Part shown: positions 7,010 through 14,154 of the stretch, in pieces | Layout of the letters: every line of letters begins with the position of its first letter | How positions within the stretch are numbered: the first letter of the stretch is position 1 | Assembly (NCBI GenBank): GCA_019242465.1 | Contig: JAFAVL010000650.1 | Coordinates: 1 to 14,209 of the forward strand | Direction: 5' to 3' | Length of the DNA stretch: 14,209 nucleotides | Source: Chroococcidiopsidaceae cyanobacterium CP_BM_RX_35 | GTDB taxonomy: Bacteria > Cyanobacteriota > Cyanobacteriia > Cyanobacteriales > Chroococcidiopsidaceae | The notes under the pieces: model-generated | Seen by the model: only the letters and a program-made list of their open reading frames with translations | What the model was told of the DNA's origin: nothing | Databases searched by the model: none | Translations under genes and position numbers: made by a program

Positions 7010-7036
7010 AGAAGCAGGGGCGCCTCCTGCTCCCCT
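6994..7036. terminator. 12-bp inverted repeat across the DUF2973 stop codon
   Basis: AGGGGAGCAGGA (6994-7005) is the exact reverse complement of TCCTGCTCCCCT (7025-7036), with a 19-base loop that contains the DUF2973 stop codon. A second overlapping pairing exists between AGCAGGGG (7013-7020) and CCCCTGCT (7032-7039). It lies between two convergent genes and could stop transcription from either side. A pyrimidine-rich stretch, not a clean T-run, follows on the forward strand. Confidence 0.5.
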
Positions 7037-7085
7037 GCTCTCTTCTCATCTCCCCACCTGAATTTCCTCTCCCCTGCTCTCTTCA
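7012..7085. repeat. purine/pyrimidine-biased low-complexity repeat
   Basis: The forward strand is nearly all C and T, with CCCCTGCTCTCTTC occurring twice (near 7032 and 7072). Read on the minus strand it is the GGGGAGAGG-type tract common in gaps of many cyanobacterial genomes. It reaches into the 3' end of the GH65-betaPGM gene, whose last residues EESRGEEIQVGR it encodes. Confidence 0.65.
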
Positions 7086-9997
7086 AGGCTCCGACCAAGT
7101 GTCGCTAGCAGTTTGCTCCAGTGCACATTCGCCAAGTTTTCGCGTACCATATCAGCTGCTCCAACTCGCTCCACTGGTCCTAGTCCAAGAACCAACATCC
7201 CCGCTACTTTAGCTGCTTCCACGCCAGCAGATGCGTCTTCTACTACAAGGCATTGCTCTGGTGCGAGTCCTAGTTGTTTGGCTGCATGCAGGAACACATC
7301 AGGAGCAGGTTTAGGTCGCTCTACACTGTAGCCATCGGTGAGTGCATTGATTTGGTCAGTAATACCTAAGCGCTGGATGACAGTACGGGCATTTTTACTG
7401 GATGAACCAATAGCAATTTTGATACCAGCAGCCTGTAGTTCATCCAATAAGGTTTCTGCCCCTGGCAGCAGATCAGCTGGGGTAAGACTTTGGATGAGAT
7501 GTTCATAGTAGCTATTCTTGCGCGCCATCATCTCTTGAAGTTCTGCTTCCGTGACTTGCCGCTCACCAAGAATTTGTAGCAATGAATCCCGACGTGATAG
7601 CCCCCGCAGCCTTTCATTAGCTTGTCGATTGAAAGGAATGCCTTCTTCATCAGCTAGCTGCTTCCAGCCCTGGTAGTGAAATTCGGACGTATCGGTTAAT
7701 ACTCCATCTAAGTCAAAAATGACACCTTGGATAGAGGGATGGGACGTTGGGGAGATAGGGTGATTTTCAGTTTTGTTCCCAGGCTTCATGGTTTTCACCT
7801 CAGTTGCATCCTTGGTTCTCAATAGCTCAAACTTATACCACTGGTCGCGCCAGCGGAGCTTGAACTGTAGGCGTGTCCAGCTAGCTGGCAGGTGCGGGGT
7901 TTCCACAACTGGTCCTGTTTCAGTCAGACGGATACCAGCAAAACCGAAGATCACTGCTTGCCATACTCCACCCGTGGAAGCAGCATGAATTCCTTCACCA
8001 GCATTACCCCGTACATCCTCCAAGTCTACCAACGCTGCCCGCATAAAGTGTTCATAAGCCTCTTGGCTCCTATCTAAATCGCAAGCAAGGATAGCGTGGA
8101 TAGCTGGACCGAGTGAGGAACCGTAGGTATGGTCAGTGCGAGGAGTGTAGTAGTTCCAATTGCGGCGTAGTGTCTGGCGGGTGTCGCGATCGGGGAACAA
8201 CTTCAGAGGAGACTGACGTAGTAGGTAGAGGAGCATCAACACATCGGGCTGCTTCAGCACCTGCCGTTGATTGGCGCCCTCAATGCCTAAGATAGCTTGC
8301 ATTGACTGAGTACGCTGTTCGTAGTCATCCCAGTTAACGTCTTCTAGGTCAAAGAAGCCTGAAAACTGCTCTATTAGACCAGTTTGCGGATTGTGGAGTA
8401 CCAGCATGTGGCAGATGATGTGATTCCATCGCTTTAGCCTTTGTGGCGTTAGGTCTAGTTGGCGCTCCAGGGAAGCCGCTTGTTCGGGATAACTCTGATG
8501 CAACCACTTCAGCACAGACAGAGCTGTCTCCAAGTGCCACTGAGCCATTCGGTTAGTAAAGGCGTTGTTGTCTACTCGTTCGTGGTTCTCGTCAGGACCA
8601 ATCACGTCACGGATTTCGTAATAACTACGATCTGCATTCCACTCGACACGACTACCCCAAAAAACTGCTGTATCTAGGATGAGTTCAGCCCCACAAGAGC
8701 GCATCCAGTCATCATCGCCCGTTGCTTGCCAGTAGTGCCAGACAGCATAAGCGATGTCAGTGTTAATGTGGACTTCAATGTCACCACACCAAATTCGGAT
8801 TGGTTCGCCATCCGCGCCAGTCACCCAACGAGGAGTGACTTCATCGCCAGTGCTAGCACTCTCCCAAGCAAACAGCGCTCCCTCATACCCAAGCAACTGA
8901 GCTTTGCGCCTTGCACCTTCTAGTGTGTGATAGCGGTATGACAGCAAGTTACGCGCTACTAGCGGTTGAGTGAAGGTAAGGACGGGAACGATAAAAATTT
9001 CTGTATCCCAAAAGACATGACCTCGGTAAGCAAAGCCGGAGAGAGTTTTGGCTGGAATGCTGACTCGGTCGTCATGACGCGGTGCGGCAATCAGCAGTTG
9101 AAACAGGTTATACCGGATAGCTTGTTGGGCGGTCGGGTCGCCATCAAGCACGACATCACAGTCTTGCCATATATCGTCCCAAACGGCTCCATGAGCTGCT
9201 AGCAGGATCGGGTAACTGGGTAAACTGACTAGCCGCTCCTGCGCCACCTGGGCTGGTGTAATGGTTTCCCGTGATGTAAAGACAGTTACTACCTTTTCCA
9301 GCGTTACTGTTTGTCCGGGTCGAGCTAGGAAAGTCGTGGTTAGCGTCGGTTTACCCCTTTCCCTACCTGTCATTTGTACTAATGCGTCTGGCTCCGTACA
9401 CATGAGCTGAGTTGCCATGCCGAGTTCGATTCCAGACTGAGAACAGCGTAGGTGTAACCAAACACGGTTATCTATCCCGCCCTGATTCAACCATTCCCAG
9501 TGCCTTACACCCTGGGTAGTCGGATCGCCGTTGAGGCTGGCCTCAACCTTAATCTCTCCCTCAAAATCTACAGGCGTGACTTGGCAACGTAACATCAGCA
9601 CATGCTCGTCCGCCATGCTGAGCGTCCGCTCAAAGTGGAGGTATACAGTATGCCCAGCTGGACTGCGCCACAGGACATCACGACTCAACAAACCCCAGCG
9701 TAGGTCTAGCTGGCGCTGGTAGTTTAGGACTTGACCTTGGTTAAACCCAAAGCGATCGCCTGCCACCACAAGTTCCAGATGTAGCCAGTCGGGGCAGTTG
9801 ACTAATTCGGTGTGCATCACGGGCACATCGTCGTACACGCCATGGATGAAGGTAGCTGGGTGTGCACCAGTATAACCTTCTTCAAAAGTGCCGCGTGTGC
9901 CCAAATAGCCGTTGCCTAGGGTAAAAAGGGTTTCTTTGTGGTGTAGTTTAGAACAGTCAAACTGCGTTTCGGTGATGGTCCAACCGATTTGATCCAT
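7046..9997 (-). CDS. GH65 disaccharide phosphorylase fused to beta-phosphoglucomutase
   Basis: A 983-residue bifunctional enzyme. Residues 1-730 are a glycoside hydrolase family 65 protein: N-terminal beta domain with GNGYLGTRGTFEEG (28-41), then the (alpha/alpha)6 barrel with GHVFWDTE (326-333), the general-acid glutamate E470 in DVIGPDENHERVDNNAFTN, LKQPDVLMLLYLL (581-593) and the phosphate-site region HTYGSSLGPAIHA (623-635). GH65 phosphorylases (maltose, trehalose, kojibiose and others) invert the anomeric centre and give beta-glucose 1-phosphate. After a proline/serine-rich linker (about 735-755), residues 756-970 are a HAD beta-phosphoglucomutase with the nucleophile D762 and D764 in DLDGV, LSRRDSL, GSSSKNA, KPAPDVF and VVEDASAG, which turns that product into glucose 6-phosphate. 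The substrate sugar cannot be read. The HTYG-SSLG form differs from the shorter THGSSLS or VHDSSLS of many GH65 enzymes. The extreme C-terminus is repeat-derived. Confidence 0.93.
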   Translation of the reverse strand: MDQIGWTITETQFDCSKLHHKETLFTLGNGYLGTRGTFEEGYTGAHPATFIHGVYDDVPVMHTELVNCPDWLHLELVVAGDRFGFNQGQVLNYQRQLDLRWGLLSRDVLWRSPAGHTVYLHFERTLSMADEHVLMLRCQVTPVDFEGEIKVEASLNGDPTTQGVRHWEWLNQGGIDNRVWLHLRCSQSGIELGMATQLMCTEPDALVQMTGRERGKPTLTTTFLARPGQTVTLEKVVTVFTSRETITPAQVAQERLVSLPSYPILLAAHGAVWDDIWQDCDVVLDGDPTAQQAIRYNLFQLLIAAPRHDDRVSIPAKTLSGFAYRGHVFWDTEIFIVPVLTFTQPLVARNLLSYRYHTLEGARRKAQLLGYEGALFAWESASTGDEVTPRWVTGADGEPIRIWCGDIEVHINTDIAYAVWHYWQATGDDDWMRSCGAELILDTAVFWGSRVEWNADRSYYEIRDVIGPDENHERVDNNAFTNRMAQWHLETALSVLKWLHQSYPEQAASLERQLDLTPQRLKRWNHIICHMLVLHNPQTGLIEQFSGFFDLEDVNWDDYEQRTQSMQAILGIEGANQRQVLKQPDVLMLLYLLRQSPLKLFPDRDTRQTLRRNWNYYTPRTDHTYGSSLGPAIHAILACDLDRSQEAYEHFMRAALVDLEDVRGNAGEGIHAASTGGVWQAVIFGFAGIRLTETGPVVETPHLPASWTRLQFKLRWRDQWYKFELLRTKDATEVKTMKPGNKTENHPISPTSHPSIQGVIFDLDGVLTDTSEFHYQGWKQLADEEGIPFNRQANERLRGLSRRDSLLQILGERQVTEAELQEMMARKNSYYEHLIQSLTPADLLPGAETLLDELQAAGIKIAIGSSSKNARTVIQRLGITDQINALTDGYSVERPKPAPDVFLHAAKQLGLAPEQCLVVEDASAGVEAAKVAGMLVLGLGPVERVGAADMVRENLANVHWSKLLATLGRSLEESRGEEIQVGR
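9752..9759. repeat. HIP1 palindrome
   Basis: GCGATCGC inside the GH65 part of the fusion gene. Confidence 0.85.
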
Positions 9998-10018
9998 GAC
10001 TAGCTCATTTTGTAGAGG

Positions 10019-10048
10019 TGTATAGCATAGTACAGAATTCTCTGTCAG
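10019..10048 (-). promoter_or_regulatory. candidate promoter of the GH65-betaPGM gene
   Basis: On the minus strand, CTGACA (10048-10043; five of six bases of the -35 consensus) is followed after 18 bp by TATACA (10024-10019) preceded by TGC, an extended -10. It lies about 22 bp before the start codon, leaving a short leader. The same CTGACAG word is repeated 11 bp further upstream (10053-10059), one helical turn away, a layout that could bind a regulator. Confidence 0.45.
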
Positions 10049-10137
10049 TAGCCTGTCAGAAATCTAACTTCTAGGTACAAATATGAAAAACGATGGAAAA
10101 CAACACAAAAAGCAACAAAAAGTAAACTAGCAGTCAA

Positions 10138-10169
10138 CGTTCTCCTGCCGTGCGACGGCAGGAGCAACG
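10138..10169 (-). terminator. stem-loop 3' of the debranching-type gene
   Basis: CTCCTGCCG (10142-10150) pairs perfectly with CGGCAGGAG (10156-10164) over a 5-base loop, extended by CGTT/AACG with one bulged base. It begins 12 bases past the stop codon at 10182. On the minus strand T-rich tracts (CTTTTTG twice) follow about 15-35 bases later, not immediately, so it is a plausible but not textbook intrinsic terminator or RNA-stabilising hairpin. Confidence 0.55.
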
Positions 10170-10181
10170 CTAAAGACTTCG

Positions 10182-12422
10182 TTAAGCTTCAATGACGACC
10201 CGGAGGTTGCCTCGCTTTTTGGCGACGCGACAGGCCGTCGTACTGCCAGAGCGCTCAAATTCCAGATCGAGCATGGTAGTGCCGACGCGCAAGTTATGCA
10301 ATGACAAGCGGTTGATAGATTCTGGCAGGGCAGGATCGATAATTCGCAAACAGTTATTGGGAGCATCAGGTACCAGATTAACCATCATCTGCAACAGCTG
10401 AAAGATACTGCCGGTTGCCCAGGCTTGAGGTGAGCAGGCAACAGGGTACTGTACTGGGTCACTACCGTCGATTCGCTCATAGCCGCAGAAGAGTTCTGGT
10501 GGACGTTGATAGGGTTGATGTTGTGTCATATCCAGCAAGCCTTGGGAGAGTTCCAACGCTTGGTCAGTTAACCCTAGTGAGCGCAACCCTAGGGCGATGA
10601 GCGAGTTGTCATGAGGCCAAACTGAGCCTATGTGATAGCCCATTGGGTTATAGGCTGGTGATAGGCTACTCAAAGTCCGAATTCCCCAACCATTGAACAT
10701 ATCTGGTGCTCGCAGCCGCTCGGCTATGTTATAGGCTTTTTCTGGTGTAAGAATGCCCAAATGCAAGCATTGACCTGGATTAGACGTGATACTGTCTACC
10801 TGATTGCCCTCTCCATCTAGAGCTAGGGCACAGAAATCTTGTTCTGCCAACCAAAAGTCTTGATTGAAACGGTCTTTGAGGTTTCTTGCCTCCTCTTGCC
10901 ACCGCTCTGCTAAGTCAATTCGCTTCTTCATCCGAGCAATTTCTGCTAGGCGCACTTTAGCAGCATAAACATATGACTGCACTTCGCAAAGGGAAATTGG
11001 TCCTGTTGCTATTTCACCCTTACGATTGACAATACAGTCGCCAGAGTCTTTCCACCCTTGGTTAACCAAACCGCGCCGAGATTTGCGGCTGTAGCTCAGG
11101 TAGCCCGTTTCTTGGCAATTTCGGTCAATCCAATCCATTGCTGCCAAAGCATTAGACCACATTTGCTCTAGGGTTTCATAGTCATGAGTCCAAACAAAAT
11201 ATTCTGCATAGAGCATGAGCCATAGAGGTGTGGCATCAATAGTGCCATAGTACGGCGTGTGGGGAATCTCATGACAACGTGCCATTTCTCCTTGCCGCAG
11301 TTCGTGCAAAATCTTGCCTGGTTCCTCTTCCCGCCACTCATCGTCTGTTTTGCCTTGGTAGGTCGCCAACAGGAACAGTGTTTCACGGGCAATCACCGGG
11401 TTAAGCATCAGCGTTTGCGAAGCGGTAATCAGAGCATCACGCCCAAACAGCGCGCTAAACCATGGCACCCCAGCTGCAACTGTTTTGTGCTTACCAAAAG
11501 ACTGGCGTAGCAAGTAAAGATCTTGTTCAGCTCGTTCAATGACTCGATTAAAAGTGCCTTCGTCTGAGCGAATCCGGGTAATTTGTTGACACCAGTGATG
11601 TTCTTCTGACAGCTCAGCTGCTCTAGCCTGTACTAAAGTTGTCGGAGCATTGATAATTGAGCTGCTCTGGTTATTGGTCAACATCCTGAGCCGATAGCCC
11701 AACTTCTGGGTTTCATGAGAACCAAGCTCGAGTTGCCAAATTGCTGTGTAACCTTTAAAACAGTCTGGCAGGCGATGCTGAAATTGAATGCAAGATTCCA
11801 TTAAGGAGCCATCTAAACCTTGGTAGGCAAGGGTTAACTCCTCATGCCGTTCTGATAGTGTTGCTTCCTGAGCAAGACGTAAGAGCTTTCCCCGTTTTTC
11901 TCGATGGAAACCCCGAATTTCAAACAGATCGACAAAATCTGCATTGAAGCTGAGACTTAGTTCAAAACTCACATGCGTTGTACTGTAGTTGGAGATCGCT
12001 ATTTCTTCAAATAGCGCCCCATTCAGGACAATTTCCCTCTGAATCCCTAAAGTCTCAGCTCGCAAGCGTCCTTCAATCGTAGGATTCGTACACAGAACCG
12101 AGAGCAAAAACCCCTTATCGGCGGTGCTATTAAGCAGAACGGGCGATCGCCCAGCAATCTGCAACTCTAGACGATTCAAAAACCGAGTATCGCCGCAAAA
12201 CAGACCCATACTGGCTGCATTGTGGTCTTCTATCAAACAGCCAGAAATGTTTCCCAACGTGTCCGTTACCAAAAACACATCGTCATCTTTAATTGTGAGC
12301 GTCAGTTGCTGTCGTTCGCTCAGCACACAGGGCCACTCCGGGATGGGCAATTCTTCTGCAGGAATAAAGTTTCTGCCGTCCAGTGAAATCCTGTCCGGTG
12401 TTGTCAGTGTTTCCGGTGTCAT
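10182..12422 (-). CDS. glycogen debranching enzyme-type amylo-alpha-1,6-glucosidase
   Basis: A 746-residue protein in two parts. Residues about 35-240 form the beta-rich N-terminal domain of bacterial glycogen debranching-type proteins (DTLGNISGCLIEDHNAASMG, LFCGDTRFLNRLEL). Residues about 270-680 form an (alpha/alpha)6 glucosidase barrel: AAGVPWFSALFGRDALITAS (316-335), HTPYYGTIDATPLWLMLYAE (388-407), NQGWKDSGDCI (454-464), the segment YNPMGYHIGSVWPHDNSLIA (591-610) and ACSPQAWATGSIFQLLQ (662-678). Homologues are annotated as amylo-alpha-1,6-glucosidases, which remove branch-point glucose from glycogen. Some relatives act on other oligosaccharides, so the substrate is inferred. No signal peptide is seen, so it should act in the cytoplasm. 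It lies 184 bp upstream of the GH65-betaPGM gene in the same direction. The start at 12422 is supported by the family beginning, with a weak GGA just before it. Confidence 0.85.
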   Translation of the reverse strand: MTPETLTTPDRISLDGRNFIPAEELPIPEWPCVLSERQQLTLTIKDDDVFLVTDTLGNISGCLIEDHNAASMGLFCGDTRFLNRLELQIAGRSPVLLNSTADKGFLLSVLCTNPTIEGRLRAETLGIQREIVLNGALFEEIAISNYSTTHVSFELSLSFNADFVDLFEIRGFHREKRGKLLRLAQEATLSERHEELTLAYQGLDGSLMESCIQFQHRLPDCFKGYTAIWQLELGSHETQKLGYRLRMLTNNQSSSIINAPTTLVQARAAELSEEHHWCQQITRIRSDEGTFNRVIERAEQDLYLLRQSFGKHKTVAAGVPWFSALFGRDALITASQTLMLNPVIARETLFLLATYQGKTDDEWREEEPGKILHELRQGEMARCHEIPHTPYYGTIDATPLWLMLYAEYFVWTHDYETLEQMWSNALAAMDWIDRNCQETGYLSYSRKSRRGLVNQGWKDSGDCIVNRKGEIATGPISLCEVQSYVYAAKVRLAEIARMKKRIDLAERWQEEARNLKDRFNQDFWLAEQDFCALALDGEGNQVDSITSNPGQCLHLGILTPEKAYNIAERLRAPDMFNGWGIRTLSSLSPAYNPMGYHIGSVWPHDNSLIALGLRSLGLTDQALELSQGLLDMTQHQPYQRPPELFCGYERIDGSDPVQYPVACSPQAWATGSIFQLLQMMVNLVPDAPNNCLRIIDPALPESINRLSLHNLRVGTTMLDLEFERSGSTTACRVAKKRGNLRVVIEA
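12143..12150. repeat. HIP1 palindrome
   Basis: GCGATCGC inside the debranching-type gene. Confidence 0.85.
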
Positions 12423-12525
12423 TCCAAAGATTTCCGCTTCAAGATTAGTTAGCTAGTTGCCATATCAGGCGTCTACAGCTCTGGGGCTATCAACAACCCG
12501 GTTCAAGCAAAAATACTTAGATAAG

Positions 12526-12555
12526 ATTAAGAGTGACAGGGTTTTCCCTTGTCAA
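12526..12555 (-). promoter_or_regulatory. candidate promoter of the debranching-type gene
   Basis: On the minus strand a perfect TTGACA (12555-12550) is followed after 18 bp by CTTAAT (12531-12526; four of six bases of the -10 consensus). The spacer contains AGGGAAAACCCT, a small 4-bp hairpin. It would give a leader of about 95-100 bases before the ATG at 12422. Confidence 0.4.
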
Positions 12556-12765
12556 CTTTTAAGCCAAATTTAAAATCACAAATTCATAAGTTTATTCATT
12601 GCCAACAATTTTAGTCTTTGTAACGTCTACTTCTCGTTTTTGCACTCAACTATAATGAACAGTTAGTATTTCTCTCTAGCCAACAGTTTAAATGAGAATA
12701 TATAAACTATTGTAAACATATTTAATCCAGATGCACCAACTGTTTGCTGCGGTAATTGCCAAAAG

Positions 12766-12864
12766 GCTTCTGCTTGAAGCGCTACTTTGTCCGCAAAGAC
12801 GGGGATGAGCGCGTTCATGGTTTATGGTCCGTAGCAATGAACAATTAACCATGAACAATCAACC
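12766..12864. repeat. composite repeat with nested hairpins and heptad-like direct repeats
   Basis: From left to right: GCTTC-TGCTT-GAAGC (12766-12780); GCGCT (12779-12783) pairing with AGCGC (12808-12812) around an inner CTTTG-TCCG-CAAAG (12785-12798); a perfect 10-bp inverted repeat GTTCATGGTT (12813-12822) / AACCATGAAC (12847-12856); and two tandem 14-mers ATGAACAATTAACC (12837-12850) and ATGAACAATCAACC (12851-12864) that differ at one base. The last part looks like the heptameric short tandem repeats (STRR) of cyanobacteria. It begins 11 bases past the glycosyltransferase stop and may also end its transcript. Confidence 0.6.
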
Positions 12865-12875
12865 AGATTCCTTGA

Positions 12876-13901
12876 TCAACCTGAAACTAGCTGGAAAACC
12901 TTTTCATACTCATCTGTCATTGATTGAACACTAAAACGGCTTAAAACGTAGTCCCGACAGGTCTGTCGGTCTAATTTCATGGCATCTGGGACAGCATCAA
13001 TCATTGTTTCTAGAGAGTAGCAGACAAAGCCCGTCTTGCGATGGGCGATCACTTCTGGCACAGAACCAAGCCCCATTCCAATTACGGGGGTACCTGTTGC
13101 CATTGACTCAATCATGACTAGCCCAAAAGGTTCTCTCCAGTTGATAGGAAACAAAGTGACAGCCGCTTGACCCAGCAACTGCACCTTCTGTTCGTGAGAA
13201 ACTTCACCGAGGTACTGAATCTGCTCGCCATCAATCAAAGGCTTGACCTGTTCCTGATAATAAACTCGATCAATGGCATCAATCTTACCAGCCATTTTCA
13301 ATGAATACCCAGCAGCACGAGCAATTTTGATTGCCTCTAATGGTCCTTTTTCTGGAGAAAATCGACCAACGAAGGCAAGATAGGGTGGTTGTGCTGGTTC
13401 AGGAACGAAAGGATAGGCATTTGTATCAATACCGTTGTAAACAGTATGAACATAGTTCAAGCCTAAGCGGGGTTCTCGTTGTGCTTCACTAATGCTGATG
13501 TAGGGCTGCCAAGCAAAACGCCGGAACATTTTCTCGTTGTCTGGAGTGAAAATACCATGCGTTGTGTGCAATGTTGGTGTTTTCACAAAACTGGTGTACG
13601 GAAGTGCCGCACAGCCAACATGAGAGTGAATGACATCGAAACAATTTGCGTGTTGGTAGACATCAGTCAGCATCATTTGCTCATAAAGTCCTGGCTCTTT
13701 GATATGAGGGTCAAGCCGCAGAGCTTGGTCATGCACTGACTTGAGTTTTCCGAGTGTAACTGAGTCGCCAGAAGCAAACAGGGTTACTTCGTGTCCGCGT
13801 CTGACTAATTCATCTGTAAGGAGGCTGACAATGAGTTCAATGCCGCCGTAGCGAAAGGGAGGAACTCGCTCCCACAAAGGAGCAATTTGGGCAATTTTCA
13901 T
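12876..13901 (-). CDS. family 4 glycosyltransferase
   Basis: A 341-residue GT-B fold, retaining glycosyltransferase. The N-terminal domain starts MKIAQIAPLWERVPPFRYGG-IE, where the GG-x-E acceptor/donor loop (19-22) is typical of GT4. VIHSHVGCAALPY (90-102) and TLHTTHGIF (110-118) follow. The C-terminal nucleotide-sugar domain starts at LAFVGRFSPEKGP (175-187) and has the E-x7-E motif E257-E265 in REPFGLVMIE, then SMATGTPVIG and GSVPEVI (279-285). Family 4 includes sucrose, sucrose-phosphate, trehalose and glycogen synthases as well as lipid and exopolysaccharide transferases. The donor and acceptor cannot be settled here. There is no signal peptide. It lies 453 bp upstream of the debranching-type gene in the same direction, so it may be functionally linked to the alpha-glucan block, but the repeat between them argues for a separate transcript. 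Confidence 0.88.
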   Translation of the reverse strand: MKIAQIAPLWERVPPFRYGGIELIVSLLTDELVRRGHEVTLFASGDSVTLGKLKSVHDQALRLDPHIKEPGLYEQMMLTDVYQHANCFDVIHSHVGCAALPYTSFVKTPTLHTTHGIFTPDNEKMFRRFAWQPYISISEAQREPRLGLNYVHTVYNGIDTNAYPFVPEPAQPPYLAFVGRFSPEKGPLEAIKIARAAGYSLKMAGKIDAIDRVYYQEQVKPLIDGEQIQYLGEVSHEQKVQLLGQAAVTLFPINWREPFGLVMIESMATGTPVIGMGLGSVPEVIAHRKTGFVCYSLETMIDAVPDAMKLDRQTCRDYVLSRFSVQSMTDEYEKVFQLVSG

Positions 13902-13943
13902 GAAAGGTGTACAGAGAGCATAGCAAAAAACAGTAGATCAACC

Positions 13944-14003
13944 AACTTTAAAGTTCTGGCTACCAGCGTTTTCGGCTGATGTTGACAACAATATGTTATC
14001 AAC
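13944..14003. promoter_or_regulatory. two dyad-symmetric sites upstream of the glycosyltransferase gene
   Basis: AACTTTAAAGTT (13944-13955) is a perfect 12-bp palindrome. GTTGACAACA (13981-13990), ATA, TGTTATCAAC (13994-14003) is a 23-bp dyad with one mismatched pair. They lie 43-102 bp upstream of the glycosyltransferase start, in a gap that probably divides two divergent genes. They fit the form of operators for dimeric repressors, but no regulator can be named. Confidence 0.35.
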
Positions 14004-14069
14004 CCTACTGAAGTAGATATATTGGTTTAGAGTTGCTATCCAGCATATTAGCCTAAGTTTCCCCGAAGA

Positions 14070-14112
14070 GGGCAGGGAGCAGGGGGCAGGGGGGAGAGAA
14101 AAGGCAGGGGGG
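14070..14112 (+). repeat. G-rich tract with quadruplex pattern
   Basis: Five runs of three or more G occur on the forward strand: 14070-14072, 14075-14077, 14082-14086, 14089-14094 and 14107-14112. The first four are separated by 2-4 bases, which meets the usual G-quadruplex pattern. The word GGCAGGGGGGAGA is repeated (about 14085 and 14103). It resembles the G-rich repeat beside the GH65-betaPGM gene. Confidence 0.65.
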
Positions 14113-14154
14113 AGAAAAACACTATTCCCTTTCTTGTTATCAGGCAGGAATTTT

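Larger units (their letters stand above)
12423..12875. other. 453-bp gap: promoter side, AT-rich middle, repeat side
   Basis: The part next to the debranching-type gene carries a candidate promoter (12526-12555). The middle (about 12560-12730) is AT-rich, with no open frame, RNA gene or clear signal. The part next to the glycosyltransferase gene is a composite repeat (12766-12864). Confidence 0.6.

Noticed and set aside
12651..12656. Perfect TATAAT on the forward strand
   Set aside because: No acceptable -35 box lies at the right distance and no forward gene follows.
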